The position numbers were made by a program, and so were the translations under genes. Positions 35,968-44,248 of a stretch of DNA of 64,000 bases are shown here, in pieces; within the stretch, counting starts at the first letter, position 1; each line of letters starts with the position of its first letter. Source of the stretch: Pseudomonadota bacterium (GTDB lineage: Bacteria > Pseudomonadota > Alphaproteobacteria > Rhizobiales > Xanthobacteraceae); the NCBI GenBank assembly GCA_963204905.1, contig CAUJJN010000221.1, forward strand, positions 1 through 64,000, written 5' to 3'. Under the pieces are notes generated by a model. It was not told the origin of the DNA, did no database searches, and saw nothing but the letters and a program-made list of their open reading frames with translations.

Positions 35968-36873
35968 ATGAACCTGCGATCAATCGACCTCAACCTTCTG
36001 GTTGTCTTCGATGCCGTATTTCAAACGGGAAGCACATCGATCGCTGCGCGTCAGATCGGAATGAGCCAGCCGGCGGTCAGTAACGCTTTGGCACGGTTTC
36101 GTTCCGTGATCGATGACCCGTTGTTCGTACGTCATCCTCTGGGCGTTACGCCGACTGAAAAAGCACGACAGATGGCCCCCGTCATCAGGCAGGCACTGTC
36201 GATGCTGGAAACGGCAATTGAGCAGGAAACCGACTACGATTTCGCCAATTCATCAAGCGACTTTTTGCTGGCGATGGAAGAATGGAGCGGAGTTCTGCTC
36301 ATACCAAATCTCGTTCAGTGGCTTCGCGACGTCGCACCCGGTATTCGGGTGAACATCTCTGAAGAGAAGGGCAAGGCCGCATATGATGCAATGCGCAAAG
36401 GCACTCTCGATATGTTCATCAGCTATGATCGAGACGTTATGCCCGGCGATATTTGTTCGCAGTCTCTCTTCAAAGACGAGCGTGTCTGTCTTGTTCGTAA
36501 CAATCACAGTACGATCGGTCGGGTCCTGACGCTCGACGAGTATTTGAGCTTGCCGCATGTTGCCCTGAATCAGCAGATACGCGGTATAACCGGACTTAGC
36601 GCGTTTCTTGACGAAAAGGGATGGCAGAGAAAGATCGCTATGCAGGTCGCAAGCTATCTCTCAGTGCCACCCGTTCTGATTCATACAGATTTCATCGCGA
36701 CGCTTCCAAAGCAGATAGCGCTATATTTACTGGAATACTATCCTTTGAAGATCGTCGAGTTGCCTTTCGAAGTTCCACCTTTGGTATTTTCGCTGAGATG
36801 GCACGAATCGAAGACCAAGGAAGCCAGACATGCATGGATGCGGAAATCGATTGTCGCTCTCATCAGGTCTTGA
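35968..36873 (+). CDS. LysR-family transcriptional regulator
   Basis: A 301-residue LysR regulator of the NodD/SyrM-like subgroup. The helix-turn-helix reads LRSIDLNLLVVFDAVFQTGSTSIAARQIGMSQPAVSNALARFR in successive pieces, followed by the linker helix and a type 2 periplasmic-binding effector domain. GAGGT lies upstream of ATG 35968. It is divergent from the biotin-carboxylase operon and is its probable activator; the effector would be a substrate or intermediate of that pathway. Confidence 0.92.
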   Translation: MNLRSIDLNLLVVFDAVFQTGSTSIAARQIGMSQPAVSNALARFRSVIDDPLFVRHPLGVTPTEKARQMAPVIRQALSMLETAIEQETDYDFANSSSDFLLAMEEWSGVLLIPNLVQWLRDVAPGIRVNISEEKGKAAYDAMRKGTLDMFISYDRDVMPGDICSQSLFKDERVCLVRNNHSTIGRVLTLDEYLSLPHVALNQQIRGITGLSAFLDEKGWQRKIAMQVASYLSVPPVLIHTDFIATLPKQIALYLLEYYPLKIVELPFEVPPLVFSLRWHESKTKEARHAWMRKSIVALIRS

Positions 36874-37116
36874 TGAGAATCTTTCATTATCGGAACTAGG
36901 AGAGATGACCCCAACACTATTTCGATCGATTTCGAACGTTCTGCGCTGAAATGTCGATCACAGGTCAATCACCTGCGAGGGTCTGTGCTTTGCTCCCGTC
37001 TTGCGCTCACCTGGCGGCGCCACGATCCATTCTTTTTTGAATCGTCCTGAAGTCATTGGCCCGTTCTTCAGCGAAGATCAGCCCCATTTCAGGTAGCAAA
37101 CGACGAGGTGATCGAT
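36874..37116. other. Intergenic region between convergent genes
   Basis: About 240 bases. It contains only a weak inverted repeat (CAGGT-N5-ACCTG near 36961-36975); no gene or classical terminator was seen. Confidence 0.45.
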
Positions 37117-38013
37117 CTATTTGCCCCCTCGTAAATCAACCTCAAATAGCTGAATTTTCGAAGTCATTGTGTCGTGCGTCAACCCGAGGAAATCGGCGGC
37201 ATTCCGATACAGAATTCGATCCATATTCTCCGGTTTGATCGGAAGTAATCGAAACCACTCTAGATATCCTTTTATCGGCGCGAATGGAAACGCGCTTGCA
37301 TAGAGAAAGCGATCCGCCAACCAGCTATCGGCTGCCCTCAGGAAATCCTCGCTGCCAGGCATGTTGGAGAGAAAGTAGTCGGGAGACAGATAAAGATTCG
37401 GACGTCGGAACGCGACATGCAAGATCTGATGGACCCAAGGCCAATTCCCGTGCGCGGATGCGATACGAAGATCCGGAAAGTCTCCGAGGACGCGATCGAT
37501 GTGATCAGGTGATGTATATGAGAGATCGGGACCAGCGTTGCCGCCCGTCATCATGATGAGAGGAATGTTGCGGTCTTCGCAGTGCGCGTAGATCGGATAC
37601 AAACGTCGGTCATCGGTGTGCAGCGGCGGGAGTGAGCCACCTGGTTCAATATTGACGGCTCGGAATCCGGTGGAGATCGCCAGGTCGATATCGCGCACGG
37701 CTCGCTTGCGATCCGATGGATCGATTGACGCGACAGGAATAAAGCGACCTTGATGAGAGTCGCAGAACTCCTTGACCGTATCGTTATCGACGGACCCGAG
37801 AGATCTGGAGTTCCTGCCCACGACCACCCCGATATCGATGCCGGCAAGGTCCATTTCCGCGAGCATCATTGGGACCGATTTTTGTACTGCGGCCGGCGAT
37901 GGCTCGAGTTGAATTGAGCGGGTGATTCCGTCGCGTCGTTCAGCCTTGGCGTACATCGCCGTATTGAGGAAGTCCTTGTAAGGCGGCCGAATTCGAAAAT
38001 CGATAACTGGCAT
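37117..38013 (-). CDS. Amidohydrolase-family protein lacking the metal-binding His pair
   Basis: A 298-residue protein of the amidohydrolase_2 (TIM-barrel) family. Family segments include LAEMDLAGIDIGVVVGRN, GRFIPVASIDPSD, FRAVNIEPGG, IMMTGGNAGPD and the terminal NMDRILYRNAADFLGL. The HxH metal motif that normally follows IDx reads IDFRIRPP, with Arg at both His positions, and the Asp of the FGSD motif is Ala (YASAFPF). A metal-free lactonase (LigI) exists in this superfamily, so catalysis without metal is possible. ATG 38013 matches the family start. Upstream is an inverted repeat at 38045..38059. Confidence 0.85.
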   Translation of the reverse strand: MPVIDFRIRPPYKDFLNTAMYAKAERRDGITRSIQLEPSPAAVQKSVPMMLAEMDLAGIDIGVVVGRNSRSLGSVDNDTVKEFCDSHQGRFIPVASIDPSDRKRAVRDIDLAISTGFRAVNIEPGGSLPPLHTDDRRLYPIYAHCEDRNIPLIMMTGGNAGPDLSYTSPDHIDRVLGDFPDLRIASAHGNWPWVHQILHVAFRRPNLYLSPDYFLSNMPGSEDFLRAADSWLADRFLYASAFPFAPIKGYLEWFRLLPIKPENMDRILYRNAADFLGLTHDTMTSKIQLFEVDLRGGK

Positions 38014-38044
38014 CGGTGTTCTCTGGATTGTGTTGTCCACGCGC

Positions 38045-38059
38045 AAATCAAGTTGATTT
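38045..38059. promoter_or_regulatory. Small palindrome upstream of the amidohydrolase gene
   Basis: AAATCAA-G-TTGATTT is a perfect 7-1-7 inverted repeat 32 bases before the start codon, in the position of an operator. It is AT-rich and short, so a chance match cannot be excluded. The rest of the 308-base gap (38014-38321) shows no gene. Confidence 0.4.
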
Positions 38060-38321
38060 ACAGCAGAGCGGCATTGGCTTCCTGCTTTTGGAGATTAACT
38101 CAGGTCGGAGACGAGTGACGTCGGTGCGCATGATCTGGCGGAGATAAGAAGCATCTTCGTATCGAAACGGAAGCATGGCTTTGATGAGATGCTGATCCTT
38201 CGTGCTCGCTTGGCCGACGCAGCCTGCATCCCCTGAGAGGGAGATTCCGTATTGTCTCGCGCCAAAGTTGGACTTGCATCTGCGAATTTATGCGTCGATC
38301 GGAACGATTGCCACGAACGAA

Positions 38322-38993
38322 CTAGATGACTTCGGCCGTCTTATCATCGGTCTCGCCGTAGCGACGCAGTGTGGCTGGCCTTGTGCCTTCGTAGAGAGCC
38401 TTGATGCCAGATGCCATTTTGGCATTCTCTCGTTCGAATAGACTGTTTCCGTCGAGATCGCTTTCCACGATGAAAGGGCCGAATCTGGCGACGTCGAGGA
38501 CCCAGACGGCCTGCGCCAATCCGAGTTCTTCCATCCAATAAACACTTTCCACGCCCTTGATTCCGCGACCGAGCAGGGCACCAGTACCGTAGCCAACGGT
38601 TGTCAGGTAGATCGCATTATTAGGGACGAAAAGCTCGCGATATGCCTCGGAGGTCATGCCGCCCTTGCCGATTATGATGTTGCAGCCGGATTGTTTGAAC
38701 CAGCCGTCCAGCCATTTCGCAAATCGAAATGAAGCCGTTGCGGTAACAGCGCCGACGTTGTAAGTGCCGTCCGCGTTGACGGACGCGGCGGGCGAGCAGT
38801 GGAAGTTGACGCTTCCCAGCGCTTCGCGCGATGCCGGCATTCCGGCGCCATCTTCAATCACTCGCTTATATACCCCCTCGCGCGCGGTGAAAACGCGTCC
38901 GGTGAGATACACGATCGTACCGATGTCGAGTTGACGCAGTTGTTGGGTCTGCGCGGGTAGCTCAAGGTCGACGGTCTTCAGGGGATTTGCCAT
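38322..38993 (-). CDS. Class I fumarase/tartrate dehydratase-type hydratase, beta subunit
   Basis: A 223-residue protein of the fumarase C-terminal domain family: LDIGTIVYLTGRVFTAREGVYKRVIEDG, FHCSPAAS, IIIGKGGMTSEAYRELF and VYWMEELGLAQAVWVLDV. It forms the swivelling domain that closes over the 4Fe-4S active site of the alpha subunit. AGGAGAA precedes ATG 38993. Two-subunit enzymes of this family hydrate fumarate, mesaconate or dehydrate tartrate. It lies 11 bases behind the alpha subunit and belongs to the complex II-like operon. Confidence 0.92.
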   Translation of the reverse strand: MANPLKTVDLELPAQTQQLRQLDIGTIVYLTGRVFTAREGVYKRVIEDGAGMPASREALGSVNFHCSPAASVNADGTYNVGAVTATASFRFAKWLDGWFKQSGCNIIIGKGGMTSEAYRELFVPNNAIYLTTVGYGTGALLGRGIKGVESVYWMEELGLAQAVWVLDVARFGPFIVESDLDGNSLFERENAKMASGIKALYEGTRPATLRRYGETDDKTAEVI

Positions 38994-39004
38994 GTGACGT
39001 TCTC

Positions 39005-39964
39005 CTACTCTGCCGCGATCAGTTGCGAATTTTCCCATTCGACGGTGGATCGGCGCGAATAGTCAGTGAACCACATGGGATCGGTGCGGAATTCCACATG
39101 ACCATCTGCATGAACACGCGCGGAAGCCCGACGTGACGACAGACAGAACATGTGGACGCTCATCGGCATGCCGCCTGTGTGACAGTAGCCGGTCTCGATG
39201 TGGCAATCGACCACCATGGAAGTTCCCATGAATCCCATCGCCCCCATTCCGATGCTGTTGCCGAGCGCTGTCAGTTCGTCCTCAAGCTCAGCGATCTTTG
39301 GATCGGGGTTGCGGCTACCGACCGTGCGCAGACACGAGGCCTGCTTTCCCAGCACCATACATGCATCTTTCGAGCCGCCGAGGCCGACACCGATGATCGC
39401 CGGCTGGCAGGCCAGGCCTCGTCTGCCGAAGCTAATCAACGTATCGAGGAAAAATCGCTTGATTCCATCGATGCCATCGCCGGGAAAAAGCATGCGGTAG
39501 TCGGATCCGAACAGGCCACCTTTGTGAACGGTCGTTAGTTCGACCCAGTCCGCGTCGGGATGAAAGGCGTATTCGATTTCGGGGGCATTGATGCCGACGT
39601 TGTTATTGTGATCCGTTCGCCACAACGGGTGAACGCGATTGGGTCGGAGCGGAATGCTGCTTGTCGCATGGGCGGTCGCTCTTCGCAGCGTGGCTTCAAG
39701 GCCAATAGGTCCGCCTTCGATCCGCGCTTCATTTCCCATTTTGACGTACCAGCGAGGTACGCCGGTGTCGCCGCACATGGCGCGGCGATCTTCCTTGGCG
39801 GCTTCGTAGTTTTCGAGCATGGCTTGAATGACAAACGCCGAGAGGTCGCCTTTTTCGGTGTCCGCGCATCGACGCAGCCCAGCCAGATAGTCGTCCGGAA
39901 TCTCGATGGCTGCCTTTGCCATCAATTCTTCGGCAGTTCGTTGCAACGACGACAGGGCAATCAT
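39005..39964 (-). CDS. Class I fumarase/tartrate dehydratase-type hydratase, alpha subunit
   Basis: A 319-residue fumarase N-terminal-domain protein. Three Cys sit where the family's 4Fe-4S ligands are expected: AMCGDTGVPRWYV, RGLACQPAIIGVGLGGSKD and ETGYCHTGGMPMSV. The cluster binds the substrate hydroxyl directly as a Lewis acid, as in aconitase. GAGG precedes the ATG. It is followed by the beta subunit and preceded by the FAD subunit of the complex II-like enzyme, so it likely hydrates the unsaturated dicarboxylate which that enzyme makes. Confidence 0.93.
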   Translation of the reverse strand: MIALSSLQRTAEELMAKAAIEIPDDYLAGLRRCADTEKGDLSAFVIQAMLENYEAAKEDRRAMCGDTGVPRWYVKMGNEARIEGGPIGLEATLRRATAHATSSIPLRPNRVHPLWRTDHNNNVGINAPEIEYAFHPDADWVELTTVHKGGLFGSDYRMLFPGDGIDGIKRFFLDTLISFGRRGLACQPAIIGVGLGGSKDACMVLGKQASCLRTVGSRNPDPKIAELEDELTALGNSIGMGAMGFMGTSMVVDCHIETGYCHTGGMPMSVHMFCLSSRRASARVHADGHVEFRTDPMWFTDYSRRSTVEWENSQLIAAE

Positions 39965-39976
39965 CTTGAACCTCGA

Positions 39977-41716
39977 CTAGTCCTGAACCTCAGGCGATTT
40001 GAGCAGAGTCTCACCAGGCTTGACGTAGGTGAACAGAACAGGCACATCGGTGATTTCGAGCCGTTCATCAGGCGTTTGACGTACGACGGTGAAGCGGGAT
40101 GTCGCGATATCTCCTGCACCCGGGAAGTCAGACCGATAGTGGGCGCCGCGAGAGTTCTCGCGTTTCGTGGCAGCCAAAGCGATAACGCGGCTGGTTTCAC
40201 AGAGCGATCGCAAATTTAACCAGTCATGCCATGTCAGATTGAAAGCGCGTCCGTTGTTTTCGATGCCAGTACTCAGGAGCTCAGCCTCGATGTCGTCAAG
40301 ATTCGTCAGCGCACGTTCGAGGCCAGCCTGATCCCGAACGACCCCAACGTCATCCCACATGATGTCGAGCAGCTTTTCGCGTAGCCGATTCAGATTTCCC
40401 GGCTTCTGCGTGTACGGATGGAATGATCGGCCGACCTCAGCCGCGAGAATATCTTCGTCGGGTTTCCGATGTCCGGGATTGGCAGCAATCCAGGCAGGCA
40501 TGACGTTGCCAGCTATTCCGCCGAACACGGTCGAGTTCGCGACGCCGTTGCCACCAAGACGATTGGCGCCATGCATTCCGCTGGCATCTTCACCGGCGAC
40601 GAAAAGGCCAGGAAGCTCGGTTGTGGTATCCGCTGCGCAAATCACACCGCCCATGAAATAGTGCGCGGTGGGAACGACCTCCACCAGGCCGCCGGCCAGA
40701 TCAAAGCCGCAATCGCGGCAGCGGTCGACCATGCCTTTGAATTTCTTCGCCACCTCCTTCGGCCCGAGATGGCTCATCTTGATGTAGACTCCGCCGTTCG
40801 GGCTCGTGCGGCCGGCCTTCATCTCCGAGTAGATCGAGCGGCTGACCACGTCGCGCGTGGCGCGCTCAAGCTTTGGATCATAGTCACCCATGAAACGGTT
40901 CATCTCGCCGTTGAGGAGATGTCCTCCGGCGCCGCGAAGTCCCTCTTCCAACACGGTTCCGGTCATGCGGGTCTCGGGGCCAGCGAGCAGTCCAGTGGGA
41001 TGGAATTGCACCATTTCCATATCGCGCAGCGGCAGTCCGATCCGCAACGCCATCGCGAGCCCGTCCATGCTCTTGTCGCCTGACGGTGTGTGGTAGCGGT
41101 ACATCGTCGGCCCGCCCCCAGTCGCCAGCAGAACGGCCTTTGCCTCGACGAATAGCAGATTGCCGGTTCTGATATCGATGAACAGCACGCCGGAAAGCGA
41201 TCGGCCTTCCTTGGATGGAATGAGTGCAATGGCGCGGTGTTCTTCGAGCTGACGTATGCTCGGACGCGCCCAGACCTGCTCCATCAGGCGGTTGATGATT
41301 TCAATGCCGGTCAGGTCGCCTTTGTGTACTGTGCGGTCGAAGGTTTGGCCAGCGAATGCCTTTCCGTGCAGGGTCCCGTCAGCGTTACGATCGAAAAAGC
41401 AGCCGACTTCATTCTCGAGTTCGCGAACTCGCTCGACGGCTTTGGTGACAAGCGTCCAGGCCAATTCCTGGTTAGGCAGCCATTTTCCGCCTTCGATGGT
41501 GTCCATGAAGTGGCGCTCGACGGAGTCGCCCGGATTGAGGGCGACGTTATAGCCACCCTGGACCATCCGGGTGCAGCCGCATTTTCCAATCAGGCCTTTT
41601 GTGGCGATGGTGACATCCAGATCGGAGTTGCTGGCGTGGGCATGAAGCGCCGCGAACAGTCCGGCGCCTCCCGAGCCGAGGATGAGTATGTCAGTTTTCA
41701 CGCGCTCCAACGTCAT
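39977..41716 (-). CDS. Succinate dehydrogenase/fumarate reductase-type flavoprotein subunit
   Basis: A 579-residue flavoprotein. FAD motif DILILGSGGAGLFAALHAHA is at the N-terminus. Substrate-site residues of the family are present: QFHPTG, EGLRGAGG, HYFMGGV and HGANRLGGNG. The His that carries covalent FAD in SdhA/FrdA (in RSHTVAAQGG) is Cys48 here (CGCTRMVQGG), so FAD is probably not linked in the usual way. GAGGG precedes ATG 41716. Gene order is B-C-D-A, different from standard sdhCDAB. A housekeeping complex II would be encoded elsewhere; this is likely a paralogue for a related dicarboxylate. Confidence 0.92.
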   Translation of the reverse strand: MTLERVKTDILILGSGGAGLFAALHAHASNSDLDVTIATKGLIGKCGCTRMVQGGYNVALNPGDSVERHFMDTIEGGKWLPNQELAWTLVTKAVERVRELENEVGCFFDRNADGTLHGKAFAGQTFDRTVHKGDLTGIEIINRLMEQVWARPSIRQLEEHRAIALIPSKEGRSLSGVLFIDIRTGNLLFVEAKAVLLATGGGPTMYRYHTPSGDKSMDGLAMALRIGLPLRDMEMVQFHPTGLLAGPETRMTGTVLEEGLRGAGGHLLNGEMNRFMGDYDPKLERATRDVVSRSIYSEMKAGRTSPNGGVYIKMSHLGPKEVAKKFKGMVDRCRDCGFDLAGGLVEVVPTAHYFMGGVICAADTTTELPGLFVAGEDASGMHGANRLGGNGVANSTVFGGIAGNVMPAWIAANPGHRKPDEDILAAEVGRSFHPYTQKPGNLNRLREKLLDIMWDDVGVVRDQAGLERALTNLDDIEAELLSTGIENNGRAFNLTWHDWLNLRSLCETSRVIALAATKRENSRGAHYRSDFPGAGDIATSRFTVVRQTPDERLEITDVPVLFTYVKPGETLLKSPEVQD

Positions 41717-41726
41717 GGTGCGACCC

Positions 41727-42077
41727 TCAAAAGATGCGCGCAAGAAAGGCGAAGGCGGCGACCATCGAGAGGCCGGCTCCGGCTATCGCGAGCTTTGACT
41801 GGCCGCTGACCCAATTGGCGTTTTCGATCATGAGGATTCGAAGACCGCCGAGAAAGTGCAGCACAAGCAGCAAGATAAGTCCGGCCTCTGCAAGCTTGAC
41901 GATCGGCCAGTCTGTCCATCGCAGAAAACTTTCGAGGCGGGCTTCGCCGTCGATGGCAAGTCCAAGCGCAAGAAAATGAAGGGGAAGGAATATCGCCAGC
42001 GCCAGCCCGGAAAGACGATGGGCGAGGGCTGCGACCCAGAGAATGTTTCGTCGGCGTGCGGCCAGAAGTCTAACCAT
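41727..42077 (-). CDS. Complex II-like membrane anchor subunit (second)
   Basis: A 116-residue protein with three predicted helices. HRLSGLALAIFLPLHFLALG resembles the HRxSG quinone/heme motif of SdhC, and LHFLGGLRILMIE resembles the HxxxGIRH heme-ligand segment. It anchors the flavoprotein and iron-sulfur subunits and carries quinone chemistry. The ATG at 42077 overlaps the end of the other anchor gene by eight bases. Confidence 0.85.
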   Translation of the reverse strand: MVRLLAARRRNILWVAALAHRLSGLALAIFLPLHFLALGLAIDGEARLESFLRWTDWPIVKLAEAGLILLLVLHFLGGLRILMIENANWVSGQSKLAIAGAGLSMVAAFAFLARIF

Positions 42078-42402
42078 GCAGCACCACGGCTGCGATGGCA
42101 CGGAAACCGAGCGCCAGAAGCGCGACACCCAGGCTGACTGCGAGAAGGTTTGCGAGTCTCCTGGAAAGATTTACCCACTCGATCAAAATGTTTCGGATGC
42201 CGATCGCGGAGTGAATCGCCGCGGCCGTCACGAAGACGCCGTAGAATGAGGCCCATGCGATGCTTCCGCGTGTCCGCGCAAGGATATCCGCAGCCTTCAG
42301 GCCCTTACTGGTTGCATAGAAGATGAGGGCCAGATGAATAAGGATAAGCGGCAGCATAAGCGCCGCCGTCGATCGCTGCCAGATATATAGCCGAACGCTC
42401 AT
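42070..42402 (-). CDS. Complex II-like membrane anchor subunit (first)
   Basis: A 110-residue protein with three predicted helices: MLPLILIHLALIFYAT, IAWASFYGVFVTAAAIHSAIG and LLAVSLGVALLALGFRAIA. AAIHSAIGIRNILIEW matches the heme-ligand region of succinate dehydrogenase anchors. It starts at ATG 42402, overlapping the stop of the iron-sulfur subunit by ATGA. Together with the next gene it forms the two-anchor membrane part. Confidence 0.85.
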   Translation of the reverse strand: MSVRLYIWQRSTAALMLPLILIHLALIFYATSKGLKAADILARTRGSIAWASFYGVFVTAAAIHSAIGIRNILIEWVNLSRRLANLLAVSLGVALLALGFRAIAAVVLHG

Positions 42403-43130
42403 GGTTTGATTTCGCCTTGTAGATAGGCTTGCGTCGTGCGGCGCTTGAGGCCGGAGATGGACGCCGTCGGATTGAGTGTTTGGGGGCAAAGCTGCTGGCA
42501 CGATTGATGCGAGTGGCAGGTATGGCAGCCTCCATCCGCTGAGATCGCTTCGAGGCGTGCCGCATTTCCTGAGTCGCGGACATCGTTGACAAGTGACCAT
42601 GCGCGATTGAGCGCGGCTGGTCCGAGATAGTCCGGATCCCAGCGGACAGTATCGCAGGCGGCGTAGCAGACGCCGCAATTGATGCATTCAATGGCTTTGT
42701 CCGCGGCGATGCGTGCGGGAGTGTCGGGCTTGATTTCCTCGATCGCATCGTCGCGGGTTTTGGAGGGAGAGAAAACGCCCTTCGCGCGCTGCCACTTCTC
42801 GAAGAACGGCCGCATATCCGCCGCCAGATCCTTGATCACGGGAAGGTTTTCGAGGGGCCCGATTTCGATACGGCCGGCGGTTGCAACTTTTGCGACGTGG
42901 GTACGACATGTCCAGCGCGGCCGTCCATTCACCGTCATCGCGCAAGACCCGCACATGCCGACTCGACAGGCAAACCGGTACGACAGCGTCGGGTCGAGGT
43001 TGCGCTGAATCCACGTCACGACATCGAGGATCGTTTGGTTCTCGCGTGTCGGCACCTGATATGTCTGGTAGGCGCCGTCCTGGCCGCCACGCCACAGCGC
43101 GACCGACAATTCGGATTGCGGGGGAACCAT
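42399..43130 (-). CDS. Succinate dehydrogenase/fumarate reductase-type iron-sulfur subunit
   Basis: A 243-residue protein. A plant-type 2Fe-2S domain has YRFACRVGMCGSCAMTVNG and a following CRTH; the C-terminal domain has CINCGVCYAAC for the 4Fe-4S cluster (as in FrdB) and CHTCHSHQSCQQLCPQTLNP. The last motif has three more residues and an extra Cys/His compared with the usual C-x5-C-x3-CP of SdhB/FrdB, so the 3Fe-4S site may differ. It is the first gene of the operon and starts 137 bases after the upstream lysR. Confidence 0.92.
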   Translation of the reverse strand: MVPPQSELSVALWRGGQDGAYQTYQVPTRENQTILDVVTWIQRNLDPTLSYRFACRVGMCGSCAMTVNGRPRWTCRTHVAKVATAGRIEIGPLENLPVIKDLAADMRPFFEKWQRAKGVFSPSKTRDDAIEEIKPDTPARIAADKAIECINCGVCYAACDTVRWDPDYLGPAALNRAWSLVNDVRDSGNAARLEAISADGGCHTCHSHQSCQQLCPQTLNPTASISGLKRRTTQAYLQGEIKP

Positions 43131-43233
43131 GGCTTGTCAGCTCCTGAGCGGCTGGCGTCCACGCCCTCGCGGCCCCGCCCAGTTCAAGTGCTAACAAACT
43201 TCTTTCTTTATATAAAACGAATAAGAATGAACA

Positions 43234-43258
43234 AAATATTCGAATAATTTCAATATTT
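43234..43258. promoter_or_regulatory. LysR-type inverted repeat upstream of the complex II-like operon
   Basis: AAATATT-N11-AATATTT is a perfect inverted repeat with exactly eleven bases between arms, fitting the T-N11-A rule of LysR operators. It lies 104 to 128 bases before the iron-sulfur subunit start, just after the lysR gene. The whole stretch is AT-rich, which raises the chance of a random match. Confidence 0.5.
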
Positions 43259-43267
43259 GAAGGGCGC

Positions 43268-44194
43268 TCATCGTGGTCGTTTGCGCTTTGCGCGAGGTTT
43301 TTTCTGTTGCTTGGGGGATGAAGGGACCGAGGCCGAGAGTCCGCGCAATTCCGCCAGCAGCGCATCGGCGAGAGCGGCGTTGGCATCTTCGGATTTCCGA
43401 ACAAGGCCGACCACGCGATACGTGGCCGATCCGGAAAAGGCTATCCGGCGAACTGGTGGGGAGAACGGATCACCGAAGATTCGCGAAGGAACGATCGAAA
43501 CTCCCAGGCCATAGTGCACCATCGTGGTGATCGCTTCGAGCGTATCGAGCGTCATCGAATCCGTGACACGCAGACGCCGCCGTTTCAGGAAGCTGTCGAT
43601 AAGCTGACCGACCCAGGCCTGACGATTGTATCGGATGAAGGGATAGCTTGTGATCAACTCTTCAGCGCTTCGTTGGGGTGCGTTGATCGGGGCGATGAGT
43701 ACGAGCGGTTCGCGCATGAAAGGTGACCATTGGAGCCCCGCCCCGCCTTGTATCAAGTCGCTGACGATAGTTGCGTCGAGAGCGCCCTGCCGCACGCGTT
43801 CGACCAGGTCGGCCGAGGGTCCCATCGCCAACTCGATGTGCAAGCTTGGAAATTTTGCTCTCAAGGCGACGAGAGCCTGAGGCATGATTCCGGTCATTAC
43901 GCTTGGCACCACGCCGAGGCGGAGCAGCCCTTCGACCGCGGGATTTCCGGAATCCCGAAATAGGCGCTCGTAGGCTTCTACTGCGTTTGCGGCCTTGATC
44001 GCGAACGCGCGACCGGCATCGTTGAGCGCGGGTGGTCGTCTTGATCGGTCGAAGAGCGTAAAGCCAAGCTCATCTTCGAGCGCTTTCATCTGCACGGTGA
44101 CTGCGGATTGCGTTCTGCGGACAGCCAGCGCAGCCCCTGCGAACGATCCACTTTCGATCACGGCAAGAAATGTCTTCAGGTCTCGGATCGACAT
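43268..44194 (-). CDS. LysR-family transcriptional regulator
   Basis: A 308-residue LysR regulator. The helix-turn-helix is SIRDLKTFLAVIESGSFAGAALAVRRTQSAVTVQMKALEDELG (read in parts), with the effector domain from about residue 90 and a basic tail KQQKKPRAKRKRPR. It stands upstream of the complex II-like operon in the same orientation, not divergent, with the N11 palindrome between them. It likely controls that operon. Confidence 0.92.
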   Translation of the reverse strand: MSIRDLKTFLAVIESGSFAGAALAVRRTQSAVTVQMKALEDELGFTLFDRSRRPPALNDAGRAFAIKAANAVEAYERLFRDSGNPAVEGLLRLGVVPSVMTGIMPQALVALRAKFPSLHIELAMGPSADLVERVRQGALDATIVSDLIQGGAGLQWSPFMREPLVLIAPINAPQRSAEELITSYPFIRYNRQAWVGQLIDSFLKRRRLRVTDSMTLDTLEAITTMVHYGLGVSIVPSRIFGDPFSPPVRRIAFSGSATYRVVGLVRKSEDANAALADALLAELRGLSASVPSSPKQQKKPRAKRKRPR

Positions 44195-44224
44195 TGCCTT
44201 CCCTTCTTAACCTAAATTATTCTG

Positions 44225-44248
44225 AATGAAATGCTTCTCTTTTTCATT
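44225..44248. promoter_or_regulatory. Inverted repeat upstream of lysR
   Basis: AATGAAA-N10-TTTCATT lies 31 to 54 bases before the LysR start codon and could be an autoregulatory site. It is AT-rich and only seven bases per arm. The rest of 44195-44437 shows a GCTCAG-N5-CTGAGC mini-hairpin (44294..44310) and no gene. Confidence 0.3.
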
